Origin: Bacillota bacterium
GTDB lineage: Bacteria; Bacillota; Clostridia; Lachnospirales; Anaerotignaceae
Assembly (NCBI GenBank): GCA_017534115.1
Contig: JAFWDD010000044.1
Coordinates: 1 to 46,197, forward strand
Length of the DNA stretch: 46,197 bases
Direction of reading: 5' to 3'
Shown: positions 1 to 8,320 of the stretch, one piece after another
Layout: each line of letters begins with the position of its first letter
Position numbering within the stretch: position 1 is the stretch's first letter
Made by a program: the position numbers and the translations under genes
Notes under the pieces: model-generated
Told to the model about the DNA's origin: nothing
What the model saw: only the letters and a program-made list of their open reading frames with translations
Databases searched by the model: none

Positions 1-74
1 AATTTCATATACATTCATTATTATCACCGATTCTATTATATTTGAAAAACCTCTCCGAATCAAATATCCGCGTT

Positions 75-108
75 AAAAAAGACACAGAACAAATCAATTC
101 TGTGCCTT
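75..108 (-). terminator. Rho-independent terminator of the liv operon
   Basis: Read on the minus strand, a GGCACAGAA / TTCTGTGTC stem with a short loop is followed by a run of six T. It lies just past the livF stop codon and closes the livKHMGF transcription unit. Confidence 0.85.
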
Positions 109-119
109 TAAATTTTCCA

Positions 120-824
120 TTATGCGCCAAGATAGGCTTTTTTAACTCTGTCATCGTTGAGAAGTTCCTTCGCGTTTCCGCTCATGGAAATGCTTCCGTT
201 TTCCAGAACATAGGCTCTGTTCGCGATATTGAGAGCCATTTTAGCGTTCTGCTCAACCAGAAGAATCGTTATTCCCATTTCATGACATTCTTTAATAATA
301 CTGAAAATCTCCTTTACAAGAATGGGCGAAAGGCCCATGGAAGGCTCGTCCATAAGGATGATCTTCGGGTTGGACATCATAGCTCTGCCCATGGCAAGCA
401 TCTGCTGTTCGCCGCCTGAAAGAGTTCCGGCAAGCTGCCTTGCTCTCTCGCTGAGTCTGGGGAATGAAGCGAAAACCCTTTCCATATCCTTCTGTATGTT
501 TTCCTTATCCTTACGCATGAACGCGCCCATAAGAAGGTTTTCCATAACCGTCATTCTGGTAAAAACTTGTCTTCCTTCGGGAACATGAGCCATTCCCAAA
601 TTAACAATATTTGCCGGATCGATTTTCCTCAGATCCGTTCCGTTATAGATTATATCACCGTTATCAGCGTGCTGAAGACCGGTAATTGTTCTCAAAATAG
701 TGGTTTTGCCTGCTCCGTTGGCTCCGATCAATGAAACTATTTCTCCGTCATTTACCTCAAGGCTTACATCGTGGATAGCGTGAATAGCCCCGTAGGATAC
801 GTTTATATTTTTAATCTCTAACAT
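120..824 (-). CDS. livF: Branched-chain amino-acid ABC transporter ATP-binding protein LivF
   Basis: One of the two cytoplasmic ATPases that power high-affinity uptake of leucine, isoleucine and valine. Visible motifs are Walker A GANGAGKTT (residues 34-42), signature LSGGE (135-139) and Walker B IILMDEPSMGL (about 155-165). The length of 234 residues is normal for LivF, which is shorter than LivG. The start has an AGGAGG site seven bases upstream. It is the last gene of the operon, 15 bases after livG, and a terminator follows at once. The substrate is inferred from the full livKHMGF context; related HAAT-family systems also carry other amides or urea, so exact specificity is open. Confidence 0.95.
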   Translation of the reverse strand: MLEIKNINVSYGAIHAIHDVSLEVNDGEIVSLIGANGAGKTTILRTITGLQHADNGDIIYNGTDLRKIDPANIVNLGMAHVPEGRQVFTRMTVMENLLMGAFMRKDKENIQKDMERVFASFPRLSERARQLAGTLSGGEQQMLAMGRAMMSNPKIILMDEPSMGLSPILVKEIFSIIKECHEMGITILLVEQNAKMALNIANRAYVLENGSISMSGNAKELLNDDRVKKAYLGA

Positions 825-839
825 TGAAACACCTCCTCA

Positions 840-1613
840 TTAATCATCTGTGCCAAGGTATGCCGCGATAACATCAGGGTTATTGGAGACCTCGCTGGGA
901 AGACCTCTTGCGATGGTCCTGCCGTAGTCGATAACCGTGATTCTTTCGCATACATTCATAACAAGGCTCATGTCATGCTCAATAAGCAAAATGGCAATTC
1001 CGAATTTATCCCTTATCATATTTATGGAATCCAGAAGCTCGGCTGTCTCAACAGGGTTCATACCTGCCGCAGGCTCGTCAAGAAGAAGGATCTTCATATC
1101 CGTTGCGAGAGCTCTGGCTATCTCCAGTTTTCTCTGCTGTCCGTAAGGGAGATTGGACGCTACAAAATCCGCTTTTGTATCCAGATTGAAAAGCTTCAGA
1201 AGTTCAAGAGCTTTCTCGTGTACCCTCTGCTCCTCGTCCCAGTAAAGCTTGCTGTGGAGAAGTCCTCCGCCCAGTTTGTATTTAATGCTCTGGTCGCAGG
1301 CAATCTTTACATTATCAATAACGGACATCTGTTTGAAAAGACGAATGTTCTGGAAGGTCCTGGCAATGCCTTCCGCCACAAACTGATGAGGCTTGAGGCC
1401 GTTTACCCTTTTGCCGGAAATGAATATATCTCCTTCCGTGGGAGCGTAAACTCCTGTAAGAAGGTTGAAGACCGTAGTTTTTCCGGCACCGTTGGGTCCG
1501 ATAAGTCCAACCAGCTCGCCCTGCATTATTTCTATATTGAAATCATCAACGGCTTTAAGTCCGCCGAAATTGATTCCCAGATTAACTGTTTTCAAAACGG
1601 GTGTATCACTCAT
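840..1613 (-). CDS. livG: Branched-chain amino-acid ABC transporter ATP-binding protein LivG
   Basis: Second ATPase of the transporter, pairing with LivF under the LivH/LivM permeases. Walker A GPNGAGKTT is at residues 39-47 and Walker B LLLDEPAAG at about 176-184. The ABC signature reads LPYGQQR (155-161) rather than LSGGQ, which is usual for LivG. I chose the ATG at 1613 (MSDTPVL...) over a GTG nine bases upstream. The start overlaps the end of livM by 8 bases, suggesting translational coupling. 257 residues, the expected size. Confidence 0.95.
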   Translation of the reverse strand: MSDTPVLKTVNLGINFGGLKAVDDFNIEIMQGELVGLIGPNGAGKTTVFNLLTGVYAPTEGDIFISGKRVNGLKPHQFVAEGIARTFQNIRLFKQMSVIDNVKIACDQSIKYKLGGGLLHSKLYWDEEQRVHEKALELLKLFNLDTKADFVASNLPYGQQRKLEIARALATDMKILLLDEPAAGMNPVETAELLDSINMIRDKFGIAILLIEHDMSLVMNVCERITVIDYGRTIARGLPSEVSNNPDVIAAYLGTDD

Positions 1614-2658
1614 CCTGTCCACCGTCCTTTATCTCAGCCTTTCCTTTTCCGAAAAAGCGGCTGAGCACGTTTGTAAGAGAGAATTCACGTGTTCCGAGAA
1701 GTCCTGTGGGTTTGAAGATTACAACCACGATAAGGGCTATTGAGTACACGAGCATTCTGTATTCAGCAAATCTTCTCAGCGCTTCGGGAAGAGCCGATAA
1801 AATACCTCCGGCAACGATAGAGCCTGTCAATGAACCCATTCCGCCGAAAACTACCATGATTACATATTCCACGGATTTCATAAACGTAAAGTTGTTTATG
1901 GAAAGAGAACCGATATAGTGAGCGAAAATGCCGCCTGCGATTCCTGCGAAAAACGCGGAAAATGTAAATGCCAAAACTTTGTAATATGTTACGTTAAGTC
2001 CCGTTGCTCCCGAGGACACGTCGTCTTCCCTTATTGCCATAAGGGCTCGTCCGTATCTGGAGCGGACAAAACAGTACATTAAAAATACGCATACTACTGT
2101 TATCCAGTATACCACGTAAATATTTGAAATTCTGCTGATACCTACGAGAGCCTGACCCGCAGCGCCCTGGGATAAGCCGTTTCCGCCGCAGAACTTAAGG
2201 TTCTGGATAACAACACGAATGATTTCTCCGAATCCAAGTGTAATAATAGCAAGATAGTCGCCTTTGAGCCTGAGCGCGGGAATACCAACCAGCATTCCGA
2301 ATATGGCCGCCAGAGCTCCGCCTATTATAATTGCTATTAAAAATCTGAAAAAGTTGGGCGCTCCTGCTCCCACAAGGATATTTGAGTTTGCCATGGCTTT
2401 TGTAATAAGAGCCGATGTATAGGCTCCGATCGCCATGAATCCGCAGTGACCCAGCGCTATCTGTCCAAGGAAACCTGTGGCGATATTAAGCGATGTGGCC
2501 ATTATGATGGATATGCAGATAGTCATGAGAATACCGGAAATATATGTACTTACTACTCCGGTTCTAACCAAAATCACAAGCACTGCGAATGCTACTATGA
2601 TTCCGATAAGGTTTACCAGGGGATTTTTTGCTTTTCTTTGAATATTTGGAATTATCAT
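1606..2658 (-). CDS. livM: Branched-chain amino-acid ABC transporter permease LivM
   Basis: Integral membrane permease of the HAAT family, 350 residues with multiple hydrophobic helices. The family block TGFLGQIALGH...AIGAYTSAL is near residues 65-85 and GDYLAIITLGFGEI is near the middle. LivM and LivH form the membrane channel. The ATG at 2658 is preceded by AAGGGGTG at a good distance; an in-frame GTG lies nine bases upstream. It sits 12 bases after livH and overlaps livG. Confidence 0.94.
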   Translation of the reverse strand: MIIPNIQRKAKNPLVNLIGIIVAFAVLVILVRTGVVSTYISGILMTICISIIMATSLNIATGFLGQIALGHCGFMAIGAYTSALITKAMANSNILVGAGAPNFFRFLIAIIIGGALAAIFGMLVGIPALRLKGDYLAIITLGFGEIIRVVIQNLKFCGGNGLSQGAAGQALVGISRISNIYVVYWITVVCVFLMYCFVRSRYGRALMAIREDDVSSGATGLNVTYYKVLAFTFSAFFAGIAGGIFAHYIGSLSINNFTFMKSVEYVIMVVFGGMGSLTGSIVAGGILSALPEALRRFAEYRMLVYSIALIVVVIFKPTGLLGTREFSLTNVLSRFFGKGKAEIKDGGQDE

Positions 2659-2670
2659 ATCTATCACCCC

Positions 2671-3597
2671 TTAAACCTTTTCTCCAACGTCTTTGCCAAG
2701 TATACCCGCGGGCTTAATGAGAAGCACTACAATAAGGATACCGAACACGATAGCGTCCGAGAATGCCGAAGTCAGCACTCCTCCTGTTAATGTAGTAAGA
2801 TAAGCCTTGGATAAACTTTCTACCAATCCGATAACAAGTCCGCCGATCATAGCTCCGGGGACAATTCCGATACCGCCAAGAACCGCCGCTACGAATGCTT
2901 TAAGACCCAGCATCGATCCCATTGTAGGCATAGCCTGGGGATAAGCCGCGCAATACATAAGGGATGCTATAGCCGCAAGTCCGGAACCGATAGCGAATGT
3001 TAATGTAATAGTCTGATTTACTTTGATTCCCGCAAGAATCGATGCTTCCCTGTCCTCTGAAACGGCACGCATGGCGCGGCCCATTTTCGTATTCTGGACG
3101 AAAGCCTGCAGAACAAGCATTACCACAACACCGATAATAATTGTGATAATCGTATTTCCGTTTAATGTAACTCCGCCTACTGTTATATTTGATATTTTGA
3201 AAATGTTGCTGACTGTTTTGGGAGAAGCTCCGAATAAAACCTGAGCCAGATTCTCAAGAAACAGACTCATTGCAACGGCCGTAATAAGAGCAGACATTCT
3301 GTTGCCCTTTTCACGAACGGGTTTATACGCAACCTTTTCAACACCTACGCCTACTGCTACACATGCGACTACCGCAAAAATTACCGCGGTCCATGCAGGC
3401 ATCCCGGAAGCTACCATCAAAGGTATTGTGAATACTAACGTATAGGCGCCCACCATAATGAAATCGCCGTGGGCGAAGTTAATGAGCTTTATGATGCCGT
3501 ATACCATAGTATATCCCAGCGCGACAAGAGCGTACACACTGCCTATTTTTAATCCGTTTAATAATTGCTGTACAAATACTGCCAATTGACGGGACAC
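2671..3597 (-). CDS. livH: Branched-chain amino-acid ABC transporter permease LivH
   Basis: Permease partner of LivM, 308 residues, with the LivH hallmark GYTMVYGIIKLINFAHGD near the N-terminus and about eight hydrophobic segments. The exact start is uncertain. The GTG at 3597 sits only a few bases from AGAAAGGAAG, while an in-frame TTG at 3585 (giving AVFVQQLLNGL..., closer to the usual LivH N-terminus) has better spacing. It follows livK after a 171-base gap that holds a strong hairpin. Confidence 0.93.
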   Translation of the reverse strand: MSRQLAVFVQQLLNGLKIGSVYALVALGYTMVYGIIKLINFAHGDFIMVGAYTLVFTIPLMVASGMPAWTAVIFAVVACVAVGVGVEKVAYKPVREKGNRMSALITAVAMSLFLENLAQVLFGASPKTVSNIFKISNITVGGVTLNGNTIITIIIGVVVMLVLQAFVQNTKMGRAMRAVSEDREASILAGIKVNQTITLTFAIGSGLAAIASLMYCAAYPQAMPTMGSMLGLKAFVAAVLGGIGIVPGAMIGGLVIGLVESLSKAYLTTLTGGVLTSAFSDAIVFGILIVVLLIKPAGILGKDVGEKV

Positions 3598-3654
3598 CTT
3601 CCTTTCTGTAAATTTTTTTCCGAATTTTTACTTTTCGGTCAACCCCACATAACA

Positions 3655-3686
3655 TAACGGCACAGGATAAATCCCCTGTGCCGTTA
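3655..3686 (-). promoter_or_regulatory. Stem-loop between livK and livH
   Basis: A perfect 12-bp inverted repeat (TAACGGCACAGG / CCTGTGCCGTTA) with an 8-base loop. On the minus strand it is not followed by a T-tract, so it does not look like a classical terminator. Such hairpins between a binding-protein gene and its permease genes commonly protect the upstream mRNA or cause partial termination, giving excess binding protein. That role is inferred. Confidence 0.6.
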
Positions 3687-3768
3687 CAAGATATTCATCT
3701 TATGGCATTTTTAATAAATTTAACTGATAATTAAATCTCAATATATAAATTTTACTCGACTTTTACTC

Positions 3769-4989
3769 TTAGTTTTCAAGCATTGTGTAGAATACCTGTT
3801 CTCCATCCTTGAATGTGATGATAGGTACGGATTTAAGAGGTGTACCTGTTTCATCAAGTGTGAAGGAACCTGTTACTCCGCTGAAGTTAATAGCTGCGAT
3901 AGCGTCTCTAATAGCTGCTCTGTCTGTTGTGCCTGCTTCTTCGATAGCCTGTGCAAGCATATAAGCTGCGTCATAACCTAAAGCTGAGAAAGCGTTGAGG
4001 TAATCTGTACCATATTCATCAGAGAAGTTCTTTACAAAGTTCTGAACTGTGTCTGAAGGATCTTCAGGTGAATAGTGGTTTGTGAAGTAAATATCGTTGT
4101 AGATGGATTTATCTTCGATCATTGTTGTTAATGTTCCGTCATATCCGTCAGCGCCGATGATGGGGCCTGTGAATCCAGCTTCTCTTGCCTGAGGAACAAT
4201 GTAAGGACCTACTGCGTTGTAGTAGTAAGGAGCGAAGAGTGCCTCTGCGCCAGAGTTAGCGATTGTTGTGAGCTGAGCTGAGAAATCTGTATCATCTGTT
4301 GTAGCTGAACCTTCTTTAGCAACAATGTTTAAGCCGTATTCTGCTGCTGCTGCCTCGAAAGCGTCACAGCAACCTGCTGAGTAAGCGTCGCCTGAAGCGT
4401 AGATGATTGCAACATCTTTAACACCGAGTTCCTGAGCTGCAAACTGAGCTGCTTTCTTACCCTGGTAAGAGTCTGCGAAACATGCTCTGAATACATAGTC
4501 GTCAGCTGTTGTAAGTGTATCAGCTGTACCTGTAGCTGTAAGCATTACAAGACCAACGTCATTTGCTATGGGAGCAACTGCTGCGCATACGCCTGATGTG
4601 ATAGGACCTAATACTGCGCAAACTCCTTCGCCGTCAAGCTTGTTGAAAGCGTTGCAGCTTTCTGTAGGGTCGCCTTTGTCGTCGTATTTGATAACTTCAA
4701 CCTGTTTTCCTAAAATACCGCCGTTTGCATTGATTTCATCAAATGCAAGAAGCATACCGTCCTGAGCGGCAACACCGTATACTGCTGTAGGGCCTGTAAC
4801 ACCTGCAACGATACCGATCTTGATTGTTTCGCCGTCGTCAGCAACTGCTTCTTCAACTTCTTCTTTGACTTCTTCCGCAGTCTGTTTAGCGTCTGATGCA
4901 ACTTCTCCCACTTTGTCCTTAGCACCGCATCCGGCACAGATAGCCATTACCATAGAAGCTGCAACGATAGCTGCAAAAATTTTCTTCAT
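3769..4989 (-). CDS. livK: Branched-chain amino-acid binding lipoprotein LivK
   Basis: Substrate-binding protein of the HAAT transporter, 406 residues. The N-terminus is a lipoprotein signal with lipobox ICAGC, so Cys21 would be lipidated and the protein anchored outside the membrane. A charged linker rich in Glu and Val follows, then a type-1 periplasmic-binding fold starting near TIKIGIVAGVTGPTAVYG. It is the first gene of the operon, with a good GGGAGG ribosome site, a promoter about 140 bases upstream, and a hairpin before livH. Codon use is strongly biased, as expected for a highly expressed binding protein. The ligand is inferred from the family. Confidence 0.94.
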   Translation of the reverse strand: MKKIFAAIVAASMVMAICAGCGAKDKVGEVASDAKQTAEEVKEEVEEAVADDGETIKIGIVAGVTGPTAVYGVAAQDGMLLAFDEINANGGILGKQVEVIKYDDKGDPTESCNAFNKLDGEGVCAVLGPITSGVCAAVAPIANDVGLVMLTATGTADTLTTADDYVFRACFADSYQGKKAAQFAAQELGVKDVAIIYASGDAYSAGCCDAFEAAAAEYGLNIVAKEGSATTDDTDFSAQLTTIANSGAEALFAPYYYNAVGPYIVPQAREAGFTGPIIGADGYDGTLTTMIEDKSIYNDIYFTNHYSPEDPSDTVQNFVKNFSDEYGTDYLNAFSALGYDAAYMLAQAIEEAGTTDRAAIRDAIAAINFSGVTGSFTLDETGTPLKSVPIITFKDGEQVFYTMLEN

Positions 4990-5126
4990 AAATAATCCTC
5001 CCTCTGTGATAAAAAGTTATTATCAGTTCTTTATTCAATTTTTATGCCCGTCCGTACTCCGGAAACATTCTCCGCCTGAAAATAAAAAGCCGAAAATATT
5101 TCTTTCATACAGTTTCTTTCCTTAAT

Positions 5127-5155
5127 AAAATACCATTTATGCAGTAAAAATGCAA
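5127..5155 (-). promoter_or_regulatory. Candidate sigma-A promoter of livK
   Basis: On the minus strand TTGCAT and TATTTT are separated by exactly 17 bases, about 140 bases before the livK start. It is plausible as the operon promoter but was not distinguished from the AT-rich background by any test. Confidence 0.4.
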
Positions 5156-5564
5156 GCCGTTTTTTCGTAAAAAGGCCTTTTTGCCTTTCAAGTTATGGCA
5201 AAACCGGACATCTCCGAAAATTTTATCGTTTTAATTATCGCATTCCGAAAATTTTACTGATTAAATAACCCGAACGTCTCCTCAGTCAAAAAAACACCAA
5301 AAATTTTTCTATTATCGCAAAAAATCCGAAATTTTTTCGCCTTTTCAATCCGCATTCCACACAAAACCCATTCACTTTATGCAAATGGCCGCAAATCTTA
5401 TTCCCAAACCCATTTTATTTCCTCTTTTATCCCTATATGGGCCGAAATACTTTTCCAAATACAAAAAATCCTTTATTTTATCATAAAAAACTTTAAAAAT
5501 ATGGATTTTATTTCAGTTTTGTATTATTATGTATATAGTATATTCAGAAAGGACCATGAAAAAA
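5156..5564. other. AT-rich divergent intergenic region between livK and the TetR-type gene
   Basis: About 400 bases with stop codons in all frames and no convincing gene. It would hold the promoter of the plus-strand regulator and any operator. Long A/T runs make promoter calling unreliable, and I see no clear operator palindrome. Confidence 0.5.
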
Positions 5565-6188
5565 ATGAGTCAGCCGAAAAGATCATACGAAAAATTTTTG
5601 CTTAATATGCCCAAAACCAAAAAAGGGCAGGAGACCTTAAACAGAATCTGCGATTCCGCGAGAAAGCTGTTCTACGAAAGAGGTTATTTTAAAACATCCA
5701 TAAACGATATTACATCCGGCGCGTCCGTCGGCGCAGGCACATTTTACATCTACTTTGCCGGCAAGCTGGATCTTTTTAAATATCTTCTCGCCTATTACGG
5801 AAGCTTTACCAGACACAAATGCCGTATAGCGGTGGAAGACTGCACCAGCCGTGTGGAAGCGGAAAGAGAAGGACTGAGATGCTGGTTTAATATGGTGTCA
5901 AAGGATAAATCCATTTACAGCATAATCTCTGAGTCTCTGCACATAGATAAAACACTTTATTATGACTACTATTCCACTTTCGCAAAGGCTTATATCCGGA
6001 ACATTAATTCAGCCAAGCTGAAAGGCGAGGTCATTGATATCAACTCCGAGGTCTTAAGCTATATCCTCATTGGTATTACAAACATAATCGGAAACAATAT
6101 GGAAAACTTCGAGACTGTTCACGATATCGACACAATCGTTGACGAGATAATGAAGCTTCTGGAAAACGGTATGTTCACCAAAAAATAA
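5565..6188 (+). CDS. TetR/AcrR-family transcriptional regulator
   Basis: About 207 residues. The N-terminal half has the TetR helix-turn-helix pattern: RICDSARKLFYERGYFKTSI followed by NDITSGASVGAGTFYIYFAGK. The C-terminal half is helical and variable, as expected for a ligand-binding domain, so the ligand cannot be read. In-frame ATGs lie at 5529, 5556 and 5565. I prefer 5565 because AGAAAGGA then has normal spacing, while the ATG at 5556 is only two bases from it. Divergent orientation next to livK makes control of the liv operon possible, but no operator was identified. Confidence 0.88.
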   Translation: MSQPKRSYEKFLLNMPKTKKGQETLNRICDSARKLFYERGYFKTSINDITSGASVGAGTFYIYFAGKLDLFKYLLAYYGSFTRHKCRIAVEDCTSRVEAEREGLRCWFNMVSKDKSIYSIISESLHIDKTLYYDYYSTFAKAYIRNINSAKLKGEVIDINSEVLSYILIGITNIIGNNMENFETVHDIDTIVDEIMKLLENGMFTKK

Positions 6189-6210
6189 TTCACGGAAAAT
6201 CAACAAAAAT

Positions 6211-6240
6211 ATCCCCTGAGTTTTTACGCTCAGGGGTTTT
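6211..6240 (+). terminator. Terminator after the TetR-type regulator
   Basis: CCCCTGAG / CTCAGGGG stem with an 8-base loop followed by TTTT and more T. It may act in both directions, also serving the convergent hydrolase gene. Confidence 0.85.
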
Positions 6241-6265
6241 CATTTTTCGATATTTGTTCGTGTTA

Positions 6266-7279
6266 TCAGAAAAAGTTGCCTTCCGCTTCCTTCACAAGAT
6301 AATAGTGATTGATTCCGTTTTCGTCGGGCTTTGATTCAACATAGCCTTCTTTAATAAGATAATGGAGATGGGCAAGAGCCTCTCCCACTGCAAACCATTT
6401 CTGTATAAGAGGAAAATCCTCCCATGAATCGCAGACTATATCCCATTTCATATATCCCGCGATGTCGTACGCTGTGTACCCGTTGTGGGCTTTTATTATT
6501 TTATAGGAGTCCATAAGCCTTGCGTTGTGGTGGTTTATTAGAGCCTCCACCCTTTCATAGAAATCCAGGTTGTTGTCCCTGTGGGCCGGCAGAGCCAGTT
6601 TTATGTCATAGGTCCTTATTCTTTTCAGGCTTCGTATGTAGTCGCCCAGAGAATCATCCACATAGGTCCACATGGTTATATTGGGCGTTATATCATAAAG
6701 GACATGATCGCCCAGGAACATTATTTTCTCTTTTTCCATGTAAAGGCACATATGGCCGGGAGTATGGCCGGGAGTGAAAATCGCGGTGCATTCCCAGTCG
6801 CCTACTTTGATTTTGTCTCCGTCCTCCAGCTCGATGGCGTCAAAGGGCACATGATTGGAATAGGCTATGGCAGGGTTTTTGCTTTCCAGATATTCCATCT
6901 GTTCTTCCGTAAAGCCTTCCTTCAGGTATTGCAGGTCGGACTGGTGCCATAGGTCGCCCACCAGAAATTCTATACAGCCCACATAGTCCACTCTGCCCAT
7001 GAAGACCCGTGTTCCGGGAGCCACAATATCGGTTATTATGCCGCAGTGGTCCGAATGGATATGGGTTATGAAAATGTCCGTTTTGTTCATGTCCATTTCC
7101 AGGTCCCGAATACCCTGTCTGAGAGCCGCAAGACATTCCGGCTGGTTGAAGCCCGTGTCTATCATAAGATTCCTGTCATCTGTTTTGATTACGTAACAGT
7201 TCAGGTTTTTTAAAGGGTTTCTGGGGAGAGGAACGTATATTTTATATATATCGGGGTTTGAATTTATCTTTTCGTACAA
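6266..7279 (-). CDS. Metallo-beta-lactamase-fold hydrolase
   Basis: 337 residues. The zinc-binding signature THIHSDH is at residues 72-78. Downstream metal-ligand regions TPGHTPGHM, FLGDHVL and LALPAHRD are present in the usual order, so the dinuclear site looks intact. The C-terminal ~80 residues (GYTAYDIAGYM..., AHLHYLIKEGYVE) resemble the winged-helix tail of glyoxalase II-like/LACTB2-type proteins. The start appears to be TTG at 7279, placed nine bases after AGGAGG, with no ATG nearby. The substrate is unknown: glyoxalase II-like thioester hydrolysis or a lactonase are possibilities. It is transcribed after the PAP2 gene with a 23-base gap, so the two probably form an operon. Confidence 0.87.
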   Translation of the reverse strand: MYEKINSNPDIYKIYVPLPRNPLKNLNCYVIKTDDRNLMIDTGFNQPECLAALRQGIRDLEMDMNKTDIFITHIHSDHCGIITDIVAPGTRVFMGRVDYVGCIEFLVGDLWHQSDLQYLKEGFTEEQMEYLESKNPAIAYSNHVPFDAIELEDGDKIKVGDWECTAIFTPGHTPGHMCLYMEKEKIMFLGDHVLYDITPNITMWTYVDDSLGDYIRSLKRIRTYDIKLALPAHRDNNLDFYERVEALINHHNARLMDSYKIIKAHNGYTAYDIAGYMKWDIVCDSWEDFPLIQKWFAVGEALAHLHYLIKEGYVESKPDENGINHYYLVKEAEGNFF

Positions 7280-7302
7280 GGTTATTTTCCTCCTTAGTTG
7301 AT

Positions 7303-7857
7303 TTATTTCTCATAGCGTATATGGAGTTTCCGGCACAGGGCTTCAAGGAAAGCTTTTACTTTCTTTTCATACAATACGGGTGAGATGCTGCCGAAGAATA
7401 TGCCCATTGCCATTCCGCAGATAACGTCCGACGGGTAATGGACGCTCAGGTACAGTCTGGAGAATGCCACCAGCGCCGCTACCACTATAAAGATTCTCCC
7501 GAGGGTTTTACGATTTTTATACAAGGCAACGGATGCGCCGAAGGATGAAAGGGTATGGCCCGAGGGGAATGAGTAGTCTGACGGGGATTTTATTATGAGC
7601 TGAAGCCCGGGGTTTACCCAGAAGGGTCTGGAGCGCATGACGATGTTTTTTATTATCAGGTTGCCGAATACAGCGCCCAAAAGAAGGGCTATCAGCATAC
7701 AGGCGCCTGTTTTCTTTTTCTTCGCCAGTATAAAAAACAGGAGACCCATAACTATCCAGAATATGCCCTTATTGCCCAGCACTGTGATAAGGCTGAAGAA
7801 TCTGTCCAGAAACGGGGTATGATGGGCATACAGGAATTCAATGAATTGCATTTCCAT
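7303..7857 (-). CDS. PAP2-family membrane phosphatase
   Basis: 184 residues with several transmembrane helices. The three PAP2 motifs are present: K70 followed by RP at 77-78, PSGH at 98-101, and SR at 133-134 leading to H140 in LSVHYPSD. These carry the histidine nucleophile and phosphate-binding residues of lipid phosphatases such as undecaprenyl-pyrophosphate or phosphatidylglycerol-phosphate phosphatases. Which lipid it acts on cannot be read from the sequence. A UppP-like role in the cell-wall lipid cycle is one option. Confidence 0.88.
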   Translation of the reverse strand: MEMQFIEFLYAHHTPFLDRFFSLITVLGNKGIFWIVMGLLFFILAKKKKTGACMLIALLLGAVFGNLIIKNIVMRSRPFWVNPGLQLIIKSPSDYSFPSGHTLSSFGASVALYKNRKTLGRIFIVVAALVAFSRLYLSVHYPSDVICGMAMGIFFGSISPVLYEKKVKAFLEALCRKLHIRYEK

Positions 7858-7929
7858 GAAAAATCATTCCTAAATAAAGTGGTATCGAAAAGCATTTTAC
7901 CACAAAACCGTAAAAAAATAAAGAAGTCT

Positions 7930-8250
7930 GTTCTTGGGGCGCTGCCCCAAACCCTGCTCTCCGAGGGCTCAGGGGCTCTTTCGGGTTCCCTGAAATGCTG
8001 AAAGCGAAACAAAGTGAAGCGGAAGCATTTTAGGGTGATCTCTGCCCTGAGAACCCGCTTAAGGCTCTGCCTTAAGAATCCGCAAGGGATTTCATCCCTT
8101 GACCCATGTAGTAAGTACGGAAAGGTTATCGGCTAAACTTCAGTTTTCCACTTTCGGAATTACACGAGACTTTTCAATATCACAGGCGCTTGCCAAAGGC
8201 AAATTTAGCTGACCGCAGGTCTATTTCGCTCGGCAACGCCGAATTTAGCT
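7930..8250 (+). repeat. Compound intergenic palindromic repeat, copy 1
   Basis: A mosaic of GC-rich inverted repeats (for example GGGGCGCTGCCCC, GGCTCTGCCTTAAG, AAGGGATTTCATCCCTT) followed by the linker TTGACCCATGTAGTAAGTA. The stretch 8098-8192 is nearly identical to 22347-22440. Short ORFs crossing it are byproducts of the repeat and look non-coding. Confidence 0.8.
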
Positions 8251-8251
8251 A

Positions 8252-8287
8252 TAAAAAAAGTTCCCACGGAAATTAATCCATGGGAAA
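8252..8287 (-). terminator. Terminator of the AGCS symporter gene
   Basis: On the minus strand TTCCCATGG / CCGTGGGAA forms a stem followed by seven T, about 35 bases past the symporter stop codon. Confidence 0.85.
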
Positions 8288-8320
8288 CCTTAATAATTCA
8301 ATTTTTTATTGTTTAGTTTT

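Noticed and set aside
975..1664. 229-codon plus-strand ORF
   Set aside because: Antisense to livG, which has intact ATPase motifs.
7752..8012. 86-codon minus-strand ORF over the repeat
   Set aside because: It overlaps the PAP2 start and reads through the palindromic repeat; similar GSAP-type peptides appear in the other repeat copies, so it is a product of the repeat.
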